A stretch of 64,000 nt of DNA from Effrenium voratum (taxonomy: Eukaryota > Sar > Dinophyceae > Suessiales > Symbiodiniaceae). The first letter of the stretch is position 1; every line of letters starts with the position of its first letter. A program made the position numbers and the translations under genes. The notes below the pieces were generated by a model that saw only the letters and a program-made list of their open reading frames with translations, was not told the origin of the DNA and ran no database searches. This document shows positions 12,201-24,200 of the stretch, one piece after another. The stretch spans positions 127,501 to 191,500 of the forward strand of contig CAUJNA010001713.1 in the NCBI GenBank assembly GCA_963377175.1, written 5' to 3'.

Positions 12201-15200
12201 GAAGTTGAGACAACTGTGCATCTCATCCACTCAGTATGATGCATGCGCTGCATACGTCCACACCATTGGCATCAATATGCCTATTACGTCACCTCCGGAC
12301 GATGCAATCATATCCTTCTGGCAGCCTGATCAGCTGAATAGAATTTGGGTCTTGCCTGCATCAAAATGCAATTGGGAGAAGTATGATCCGAAGACGTGGC
12401 ATGCTGTGATGTTTTCATCCGTTCATGAGTCGTTCACCGATGCGCCGGCCATCAGGCCGATGCCCGTCGAGACGGATCCATGGGATCCCACGGATGCACC
12501 TCAACAACCTGACACACAGCCACCACCTGATCAGCCGGACCATCCCATGCCTGATCCAAGACCTCCGACACCTCCGGACGAGAACATGTCAGATCCTCCT
12601 CCGGATCCTCCACATCAGCCTGATCATCCCATGCCGCCAGCACCACGCAGTGTATTGCCAGACAGTCCAGTGGATCCTCCACTACCGCCGCACGACAAGC
12701 CTAACGGAGGAGATGCAGCGCTTAAACGGCAAAAACAGTCCATTTCATCCTCAAGTGGACTCAAACGACTGGGGGGTGATGTCTCTTTGCCGTCACAGTC
12801 GCAATCATCTCAGCCAATTCTTCCGACTGTCGTAGTACCTTCACCACCTGCGATTCTTACAAATCCCAAAGCAGAGGAACAAGATGAAGATCTTGAACTG
12901 CCGACACTTGTGCAAGAAGAAACAACCGGCAGTCCGTCAAAGAAGCAGAAGACTGGGAAGAAGAAGAAGAAGCCAGATGACAATGATGAGTCACCTGAGC
13001 ATTCTCCCAGACATGATCCTGCATCTTCATCCAATTATAATCCGAACAATCCAGCGAATTTGCCGGTTCAATATGAAAGTGAGGAAGAGCTGATTCCTCA
13101 TGTTCCAACCTCATCCGGCACTGGAAGTTCAGAAAGAACCATGAGATACACTGACCAGGAAGATGGAGATTCAGAAGACTCTCAGAGGACCAGATCCTAC
13201 GATGATCACCAAGCTGATCTCGTTCTAGATGAAGCGCATTGGTCACTCATGACAGCCGAACAGAAGATCTGTGCGAACACTGGATCCTTTACGGTTCCGA
13301 GAGATATCGACGGCAACCCTGTCCTTCTTGGACGTGTGAAAGGGACCTTCAGCCCATCGCCCCGATGCGGATTCTCTCATCAGAAATACACAGATCAGAA
13401 TCATGTTGACCAGCTATGCAAGAACATGACCCACGATGACCGTGCACTCCTAGTTCTGTATTCATCCAAGCAAGAATCCTTGAAGGCTTCATCCACATCC
13501 GCACTCATTGGCAAGAAGCGGAAGGAAGCTACAGCCACGGAAATCAGAGCTTATCAGAAGCAATTCCTTGAAGCTAAGCAGCTTGAGTGCAAATCATGGC
13601 TTGACAATGAAGTGTTCGACTTAGTCGATACACGCAAGATTCAGGTCAGGAACTGGGTCACCGGTCGATGGGTCCTAACCCTGAAGCGAGACAAGGATGG
13701 TAACTTCTTGAAGACCAAGGCTCGCTGGGTCCTCCGAGGCTTCCAAGACAAGCAGAAGAATGATCAGCAGACAGACAGTCCTGCTGCATCCAGGAGTGGT
13801 TTCCGCCTTGCAATCCAAGCAGCCTCAAATAAAGGCTGGAATATATTCCACATGGATTTGAAGACAGCATTTCTCCAAGGCGAAGCATATGACCAGTCTC
13901 GTGACATCATTTGTCAGATACCTCCTGAGATGGGATATCCACCACACATTGGAGCGCGCATGAAGAAGCCTGCCTACGGGCTGAATGACGCACCACGTCG
14001 ATGGTGGAACATCCTTGATTCGGCACTCCGGTCATACGGACTAGTGCCAACCCGGGCAGACCGTTGTACATACGTGTACTACGGCAAGCAGCTTCCGAAG
14101 CCCGCATTGGTGAGTGAAAAGAAATCATCCACAACTTTCGATCTAGAAGGAGCAGTTGATTACCTAATGGATCCTGTTTCTGGTAACAATGCTAAGAATC
14201 GACAAGTTCATGGAGCCCTATCTCTTCATGTAGATGATCTTCTTATGACGGGGGATGACGTGTTCGAGAAGGAAATCATGGGACGACTTCGGAAAGATTT
14301 TCAGGTTGGTTCCGAGGACAAAAATGATTGCCTCTTCGTAGGACAGCGCATCCAATGGAAGCAAGATGACAAGCATGGTTGGTACATCAATGTTCATCAG
14401 AACGTTGCCATCGACGAATTGCAGGAGATCACTTTTGACAAGCACCTGAAGGACGACACTCCTCTTACTCCACAGATGAATACAGAAGTGTCCTAGGTCA
14501 GATCAACTGGTTACAGTCGCGAACGCAATTCCACATTGGTCATCAATTCTCAAGGTGTGCATCCAAGGCATCATCACCAACCATTGAGGACGTTCGCGCC
14601 GTTAATAAGACAGTCAGAACCATCAAAAGCATCCCGCTTAGCATGAGATTCTGGCCCCTTCGTGGCAAGACACGCATAGTTGGCTATCCAGATGCATCCT
14701 ATCGCAACAACGAGGATAAGTCATCCCAACGTGCGCATGTTATTTTTCTTGCAGACAAAGAGATCTTCGCCAGGGCTCATCGAATTCGAGAGGCTCATTG
14801 GTCGACTATGAGACGCACAAGATCACCGCCACAACCATGTCCACTACTGTTGCAGAGTTGCACGGACTAATGCGTTGTTACGGTTCAGCATTATTTCTTC
14901 GCGGTCTTTGGTCAGACATAACGGGCGAAATTGCAGATGTACACATCCGCACTGATGCGAACAATCTTGGCACCACAGCATCCACAACACATCAACCGGA
15001 ACAGAAAGAAACAATGCATTTGATCCAGATGTTGAGAAAGGAAAGCAACAGCGGACAGATGCACGACCTTGCACATGTACGAAGTGAAGATTGTCTGGCA
15101 GATTCGCTGACCAAGCACTCAGCTAAAGCAGACGAGCTCATCAAGGCCGTCCTCACCGGCAATCTCTTGAATGTAGATGCACATCCACCCTTCCGTACCA

Positions 15201-18200
15201 TGTTGCAGAACAAGGCATTCTTGGTTGAGTGGCTAGCACACAACACGAAGCACGGACCCGACATCACTGCCTTTGCAGGAGTCGGTATAGCAGAATCCAT
15301 GTTTGCTTATTGGGGAACCTGGGCATGATCCGCATGTCCACGAATTCTGATGCATGAGTTTTTCAGTTTTGCATATTTTCAATTCCTCGATTCCGTGATG
15401 CGCGTGTTTGCACTTGACCCATTTTGAATCCCAAGAAATATGTGTCTGCCTCCGCAGCCACTTTTCGGTTTACAACCAATCCGACCTTTGCAATCTTGTA
15501 TGCTCGATCATCTCGTTGACATGCCCATCCTCAACCTGATGTTTGGACGATCCGGCGATGCGGCACCTGTGCCAAAGCCGATGATCAAGAGACGGGCGTC
15601 ACCATTGAAGGAATCCCCTGCTCGTGATGAGGAAGATGAGACATCCGATTGCCCCATGGAGCAGGTTGATTATGATCCAGATTCCGACGACGATGATTCC
15701 GATGAAGAAGGGCATCCTCTCGAAGGAAGGGTCCTGTCAAAGGCGATGCCACATCCGAAACTTGTTCCAAAGTCACCGCCACCCACACTGAGGCTTGTCT
15801 CCAAGGTCAAGCCAGCACCAAAGAACACCCTGGATGACGAGACGGAATCCGACAATCATCCTGGTGATCGACCTGCGCTTCCAAGGCGACCAGTGATGCG
15901 GCCTGTTCTCACATCCAACGATCGGTGGTTTGTAACATATGGATCGGATACGGACATCAGCCTCCAGAAGGAATCCGTGCACCCAGGACCATTCGGAAAC
16001 TCAAAATTCCTGACCTTTGTGCACGAGTACTACAAGGAATGCCCAACCATCCTTGATGTCAATCCGGATTTCCACTTCGTTCCTGAACACGAGAGACCGC
16101 ATGGAGTTAAGGTATTCTGGTTGCAGGCAAGATTCAACGATTACTGGCATCCGAGACTCAAGGTGAAGGACCTCATGCAGAGAAGCAATACATGGACTTC
16201 ATCAAGAAGGTCTACAGCATCTGCTGCTACAGCAATGCTCAATCCGAAGTTTACGGAACCGACATCATCCCGATGGTATTCCACAACGGCAACATTGATC
16301 TCGATAAGACCGTCCAGAATGTCGAACAGGTTTGCAAATATTTCCGCATTGAAACATCCAAGGCGAAACAGATCACAGATCTCATCCTCTGGCGAATTGA
16401 GAGAATGAGCAGATCGTTTTCCGGATGTCTTCGACATGATCCAAGGCATGGAATCCATAAGGAATGCAAACGGCAGGTGCAAATGGGTCCTGATGGATCC
16501 GTCGAGCTCTATGACGCATTGACCTGCATCACACATGCCAGGAACTTCATTGGAAACAAACCAGGACTTCTCTTGATGGCTATGTTCCCGAGCTATGGAA
16601 AATCATGTTTCGAAATTGCGTTCGTATTTCCATCCGTGGGCGGGACTTATAAAGAGCGCAAGGCACGGGGAGAAATTGTTCCAAGGAATCGATGGATCGA
16701 CAAGCTCAATACCAGATCCGCACAAAGTGCACTCAGGCCCGATGGCAAGGACTTCTATGTTGATCCTGAGATGGAGTTCTATGTGAGATGCAACAGCGGA
16801 CACACAGGACAAGTCGATATCCAATCCTTTGGACGACCCCTGTTCTCTGAGCAGAAGGAGCCTCATTACGACGAACCGGACTACGATTTGCCAACGGAAT
16901 CCATTCCGCCAAGTCCGCATCCGTCAAGATCCGAGGCGCCTCATGGAGATGAAAGCACAGCTCAGCCCAAGTACAGAATGCGAAGGCCGGCACCACCATC
17001 CGTTGAAGAAGAGAGAAAGATCAAGCCGTTCTCGAAGAAGCCCATCACTTTCATGTTCCATGCAACCTATGGAAGTCAGCTCTACAGCATCATGGAGCAA
17101 GGGCTCAAATCTGGAAAGTCCCAGTCAAACCCTTCGGGGAGAATGCACGTTCACATGGCATGCATCGATGACGTCATCCTCGAAGACGACGATTCAGAAA
17201 CCGCATTGACCCATGTGCCAGCAGGAAGAGATGCGTTGCTGATCCTTGCATTTCTCAAGGACCAAGACTATGGCATCCGCCTTTCCGAAGAGAGAACAGC
17301 GTTGACAGACAAAACCATCGAGGCAAGAAACATTGTTGCAGCATTCGAACCTGATGGCAGCCTCAGGGCGAGCAACAAGTGGATCATGAAGAAGCACCTC
17401 GATTATGAAGACTTCGAGATGTATGACACCAAGATCCGCGAATTCGCCGATGCCTTCTTCAAGTATGTGAATTCCACCAAGCACAACAAGGAAAAGGATA
17501 CCTCCTCAGAGACCAAGAAGAGACGGCATTCCACCGATCAGGACTCCACCGAAGGAGAAATGATGGAACCCTCCGGGGAAAGATCCGTCAAGCCCAAGGT
17601 CATCGTGGAATATCACAGTTCAGAGATCCTAGAAGAGTTCATCCAAGAACTCAAGGGAACCTATCTCGAAATAGATAAGAACAAAAAGGACGCAGAGGAA
17701 GAGCTCGCGGGGATCAAGGAAGAACTCAAACGCTTCATGAACCAGTTCAACAAAGATCCGAAAGGAGCTCATCCCAAGTTGACAGAGTGCGAGAGAGCCT
17801 CATTGGCACATGTCCTGATGTCAATCTCGGTGAAGAAGAATTCTACTTCCCTCATCGAGGAGAATGTCCCACCATTGACGAGTACAAGCAAGCTCAACCA
17901 GGATCCGGATATCCGATCAAGCTGCCGCTTGGACTGAAGAAGCTAAGGTCACAAGATGACCCGAAAATCATCCGAGCCTATGCCGATATCCTGGGATCGC
18001 CGATGCAGCCGACTGACCGTCCTTCCGTGGACTATCTCAACATGCATGAGTTCACCTCATCCATAGGGATCAACATCCTTACCCTGAACCATGGAAACCT
18101 CACAAGGAATCCAAAGTTGGACAACAGGGAGGTGTACAACATGCCGATGAAGGATCGACCGATCGTCAAGATGATGATGCAGAACAGTGCACACATCTTA

Positions 18201-21200
18201 TGCCTGAATGAGGCAGACGCATTCTTCAGTCCGAATGATGAGAAATCCAGGGAGCTCATCAAGACGTTCATCCGATACGGTTACAAGGGCATTGTGATCA
18301 AACAATGGTCATCCAGACCGATCGCATGCTTTGTCCGCGGCGGACCCTCTGCAAGAGTGGAACTTCTGGCAAGACACATTTCCACCAGGAGCCAGAATTG
18401 GGGAACCACATTCGGAATGTTCAGATGTTTCTTCGGAACCAAAGAAGATGGCACTGATCCCGAATACGAAATTCCGACCTCGGATTGCTTGGCAACCACA
18501 GGAACATCCATGTTTACCGAATCCAAGAAGTACATTGGATCGAGATTGCCAGCACGCACCATTGTCCAAGGACATGGCCGAGACAAGGAGATCGTCGTTC
18601 TCCACATCGAGCAGAGTGATGAGTTTCGTGGCATGATCCCGAAATCATCCGACAAATCAAACTACGAGTATGATGACCGCCACATCACGAGGGCAGACTT
18701 GCCATTCGCGACCATTGGAGTTTTCCACATCCATCCTTCACTTAGTCATGGAGCAGCAAAAGAAGATCTTCAGAACGAAATCATGCCGCTCGTGACCTTG
18801 TACCGATGCGATGCGATCACCGGAGACGCCAACAAATCGGCGAACACCTACAGCAAACTCCAGCATGTCTACAATCCAACCAACGGTCTCGTGAACATCC
18901 TCATGAGAGCATATCAGAGATTGTGGAATGCGACGAAGAATTTGCCACTCGTGGACAGAATGGAATTTACAATGGAGACTTCGTGCACCCTGAAATCCAT
19001 TGTCCGTCATCACCTGTACATGAAATGCGGATCAGGTTTTGATTGAGCATTCCCAGATGTGATGATGACTATCGTATTTGGATGGGGCAAAACGAACATC
19101 CAGCAGGACTTCCGGAAGATCGAGATGAACAATATGAATGATGAACAACTGGAATTCATGCGGAACCATCCGAACAAGGCCATTTTCGATTACCAGGTCT
19201 CATCCGCAGAGCGCTACAAGCACGTGAGCAATGAAATGTTCATGAACGGCTCGCAGGACTCCGACTCCCACAGTCCTCTCATGGTTTACATCCGCAGCAG
19301 ATCTTGCAACCAGCAAACGCAGCTCTGAGAGATACCAGGATTACGTCAAGAAGAGACAATCCTGGACCACGCAGGAGTACAAGGACTACAACAAGCAGTG
19401 GGGATATCAGAAGCAGTGGAAGGACTACAGCAGTTCGACCTGGAATGATTATGGAGACCATGGCAGTCAATCTGACAGCAGTCGCCGATGGTATCGTCGA
19501 TCCGACTGACCATGAAGATACGTTCAGCACCACGAGCGATCCAGATGATTGATCCTCCTCGTCTACAAGACTATACCATGAGTGAGTGATCAATAGTTTC
19601 ACAATTGTTCCGCGTGTACGTAGCGTTGTACATCACCCTTTGATACAATTAGGTATCCAAAAAGAAGCGTACATAGTATTTCCCATTTCGAAGGCCAAGA
19701 CATTTCATCCAGCAGAAAAAGGATGAATCCGGCTCTTTTAATCACATGGCTACGGCACACAATTAAGGCTACGGTCAAAGGCCATGAAGCCAATAGTATT
19801 TCATACTTTGTGCTGGAGATCAAAAGAAATTTGTGTCTGTTTTTGTGTTGTTTTCGCACAGATTGATCTCCCGCAACATTTGGCTCAAGGCCCCTTTTGC
19901 ATAATCACGACTATTCGAGCGTGAGGACAAAAGAGCCATTGCAGGCCGCTTACAGGATTATCCACAAGACAATCCACCAGGGACAATCCATCCTCCAATC
20001 ATCCATTATTGGCATATTGGACTCTCTCCGGAATAGATTCAAAACCAACAACGACCTCAACTACCACAGGGTTCCAGTTCCCTCCGGGGATAGGCACCTG
20101 GGGCAGTGGGCCTCACCCCCCCCCCCCGCCCCTCCCCCCAAACAGAAACAAAAATAAAAAAAGCAAGAGAAATGGTTCTCCTTTTGGTTCCCCTTTACAC
20201 CAAGTTTAAAAGGGTACCCTCAAGACACGAACTGCAACTGTGATTCTCTGTGGCATGGCTGTGCTGTGACAGCCAACAAACTTGTGTGTGTGATTGTGCA
20301 CAGAGAAGGCCCGTGTGCAAGTTTCAAGCCCCTCGTTCGAGATTTGTTCGCCGGGGGGATCACGCAACTCTTTTCTACTTGCAAATGGGACTGTCTGAAA
20401 GTGGGACACCTCCAAATTGATGTTTTCCTTTTGGTGTCCACTCGAAACCCCATCCAACGATGCCATTTTTGGCCCTCCCCCCCGAGTGTTCAGCGACCCG
20501 CGAATGGCTTGCGCGAGCATTGCAGCATCATGCCTGCAGCTTCTTCTGTTCTTCCTGCTTCCGGTAGTAATGTGCCATCATCGCCTGGTAGGGTTGACAA
20601 CCGGATGGTTCACTTGAAATGGACACCAAAAGGTCGTGCCAAGGGGCTTGAACATCTCTTGACAAGGGGATGGCCCGACCCTGCTTGTCAGACCTGGTCT
20701 AGCCAAATCAGTGATCCGGTCGATGCGAATTTGTTGCAACTCAGGTCTGTTTATGTCTGAAGTTCTAAGTTCTGTCCCCTTTGTCGGGCTTTAAAGGGAA
20801 GCCACATTCAGAGACAACGCCTCTTTTTCAGGGTAACCCCTTTGTGGGGCGATTCAAAAGCGAAACCACAGGGACAACCCCATTTTTTTCTGGGTCTCCC
20901 TATTCTAAGACCCACCCAAAATACAACCACCTGAGTGGAAAAGCCAACCCGTTCGACGCGGCCGGCGAAACGCGCGGCGCCTTGTGGGTGTTCTCATCGA
21001 TGCGAGGCTCCCGAACCGGCGCGCCGGCGTTCTTTGGGGCCAGCTTTGCCACGATCTTGGTCTTCTCCTCAGACTTTGCCACTTCGCCCTATGCACCCCC
21101 ACAAAGGAAAGAAACAAACAAAAACTCAAGAGCAAACAAAACAAAGAACCAAACAACCAGAAAACAGGGAACAAAAAACCAAACAACAAAAAGGACAGGG

Positions 21201-24200
21201 AAAAGGCAAGGAAAAGGGAAAACCAAACAACCCGAAGCAGAAAACCAAGCCCGAAAGCCGGGGAGCCTGGAAGGCCCCAGTCTCGGGAAAAATCCAAACG
21301 CGAAACCAAAACCAACACATCTCAATACCCCAACCGACGAACACACAGGCCCCAAACTGAACGCGACCCGAGCCCCAAAATTCCAGAGCCCGAACCCAGC
21401 AACCCCCACCAAGCAGGGACAATCCAAATCAAAGCTGAGTCCTTCAAGCAATTCAGCGAAATGTCTTTAAGCATTGAGGGTCGCTGCATTGTGGCCTTGT
21501 TGTAGGAATCGTATGATTTGCAGTATCATCTCAATGCGTACATATATACATATATGTATATATAATAAATACATACAATTTTCATTTCCCAGCCATGCCC
21601 CACAACATGGGCCCCATGCTCGTACACATCATTTCCAGTCAAAAGATTTATCTTGCACGTGCTTCCCCTGACCAAACCTGACGCTCCCTTTTTGGTCATT
21701 GCCCGGTTATCATGGTAGCTCGTTTCATCAGGTGAGCATGTGGGTGAGCTCATAGGCAGAGGTATGAGGGCCGGGCATTCTTACCCACGTACTGCTCCAA
21801 GGTCTGATCCGTCCTGCAGAGAGTGTCGGCTTCACCTGTCGTCTCCGAATAGGAAAGCCCCATACTTTTTGGAGTACAGCCCCTTGTACGAATGGCTATG
21901 GGCCATATGGGCTTAGCTCAGATTGATGTTCGAACTGGACCAGATAAGGCTAACTTGCTTCAACTCAACTGGGATATTTGCCCGTCGTTGCCCTTCTGAA
22001 CACCAGTGTCCCGGACAGCCGCCCTTGCAACTCCCTGGAGACCACTGAAGGATTCGGGCAAGCAAGTTGCCTGCTTTCACTTGCGAAGCAACGTCTGCCT
22101 CCGCTTGTTGCGTCACATTTCTTTTTTGCCAACATGGGCTCCAACTCGTGAGTTTACGAGGGGTGCCTGGTGTTTGGAAACACCCAAACCAAACAACCTG
22201 TAACAACTCAACGGGCAACCAATGTCGGAGCTTCCAAGAGACTCTGCTTGAGTTCTGTCTGTGGCCAATCTACGGAAGTGTGATTCTTCTACCGGGTGCC
22301 AACAAAACGGGTTGTTTGAGGTCCAGCAATTTGGGGGCTCCTGACCACTTTGGAATGTGCCAAAGTTTGAGGTCCAGCAATTTGGGGGCTCCTGACCACT
22401 TTGGAATGTGCCAAAACCAGAAAACCAAACATTTGCACATGTCTCAGCACTTGGGAGCCCCTTTTGGGCTAGTGTTGAGAGAAACCTTAGATACACCTGA
22501 CGCGTTTTGATAGGCTCCCGATCCCAAAACCAGCTCCGGTCCTGAGCTCTTTGCCTGCCCACCAGATGTTTGTGTCTGAAGGCTCCAGCCTCGGGGACTC
22601 AGCACGCATGCCTCCTGAAGCTGGACTCATTGCTTGCTTCCCCTTGGCAACTTGGCCTTACGGGCTTCGAGCTCGGGGACAGGCTTGAATCCACGACGCG
22701 CACTCCCCCCGTGTGGTTCAAACTAGGACTTGTAGTAGCCAATGCTTGCCTGACCTGAACCATATGCACCATATGCATATGTATAGGTACATGTGTATAT
22801 ATATATATACATATATGTATATATGTATACATATATATATATATATATATACATGAACTACGTATATATATTGCCAGGACAAGAAGCTCATACCTATAAA
22901 GCACAAACATTGAACAGTACCCCTCATCAAACTCGTTCCCGTTTTTCCCCTTTCGTTCCCGTTTCGGTGGGTTCCCGATGGCTTCGACCGAAGAGTTTCC
23001 TCGATCCCTGGGCGCCGGGCACGCACTGCAGCTCCGAGGCGCCGTCCAACTCCTCCCGGTCCTCCAGCTCTTGCCGCACCGGGTCCTCAGCTTCTTTTGA
23101 TGTGAATGAGAGAAGGGGCTTGGTTTCAGTGGGTAGGCTTGGTTTGGTCCTCAGGCTGTTTTGTTGGGCTTGTTGGTTTGAGGCATTTCTGGTCCCGGCT
23201 GTTTTAGCCACCTACGACCTCAGGTTGCTTTGTTGAGCTTGTTGGTTCGAGGGTTCTTCTTAATCATCCCGGCAAAAGCTACCTGGAAGAATTGTTTCCC
23301 AGTGATCCTTTGGTGAACTCCAAAAACTGATTCCCCAAGAACCAGCTAGGAGTGGATCCTATGGCAGGATATCATGAAGATCCACGGCAGGTTGGCAAAA
23401 CGCGAACAAGAGCCAGACCCGATTTGGTGCCTTTTCAATTGGGAACCAAAAGGAGGTTGCTGAGACAATGGAGGTTTAAACATGTTGTAATAAGGGGTTG
23501 GCATATCCCCGGTTGTTGGCCATCCATCGATTTTTAGCCGGCGAACAACGGGACGCTTTCTGCCCGATTTTCTTGGGGAGTTTCTAACCCTGCCAGAGGC
23601 CAGTTCTTTTTCACCCGTAGAAACCATTTACAAGGGTTTCAGCTCTGACTGGGAGCTAAACCCCATATGACAACCTTGGAATCCATTGTGCCCCCCTGGG
23701 CATCCATGTTGGACCGGAAGGGAATTCTGATCAACGCGATTCTGCCTCTGACAAACACTGAGCTCCCCACATAGACCGGCAATCTATGAAATGCTGGATA
23801 GGCAATCCTCAGCTCGGCGCAAGCAATCGTTCAAGCCTTTCCCCGCGCTTCGATACCCATAAACGCCGGTAGAGGTGCTGTTCCATGTGGAATTTATAGA
23901 CCCGAACACATGTCACCTCCCATGGGAGGCGCCTTCACGCCTTTCACAGCTCGCCGAGGCACATGACAGCACCACGCATGTTGTCGATGTGCGTCTGGCA
24001 AACCTTGCGGCACGGCACGAGCTGCCTTTGCCTCCCCGATGCTTTGCCCAATTAGCTCTAGTCACAAAAGGACGGGCAAACTCAGCTAGGTTCGTGTGGC
24101 TGGAATCCGGAGAATATGCTATGCACATGTGCAAAGATTCATAGTTCACACAAACCACTGCTCTGCGAAATAGAATGTGCCCGCGAGCCTGCACAACATT

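Larger units (their letters stand above)
7433..20115 (+). mobile_element. Element 1: 12.7-kb decayed copia-type retroelement with inverted ends and a second gene
   Basis: The ends are a 47/48-base inverted repeat (one base indel, otherwise identical) beginning TGAGGCCC and ending GGGCCTCA. Inside, on the plus strand, are a primer-binding-site-like sequence; Gag plus protease; integrase with an appended methyltransferase-like domain; Ty1/copia reverse transcriptase and RNase H (to 15,328); then a second coding region (15,440-19,509) with Tpt1/KptA-like and EEP-like domains. At least eight frameshifts or stops show it is dead. Both coding regions share moderate GC and heavy use of ATCC-containing words, unlike the host sequence around them, which supports a single element. 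Classical direct LTRs are not seen. It sits antisense in intron 15 of the CFAP298-like gene. Confidence 0.8.

Noticed and set aside
19877..19889. CATTTGGCTCAAG, close to the 3' end of the dinoflagellate spliced leader
   Set aside because: One base short of the leader end and only 13 bases long, inside the element 1 3' region; chance cannot be excluded.
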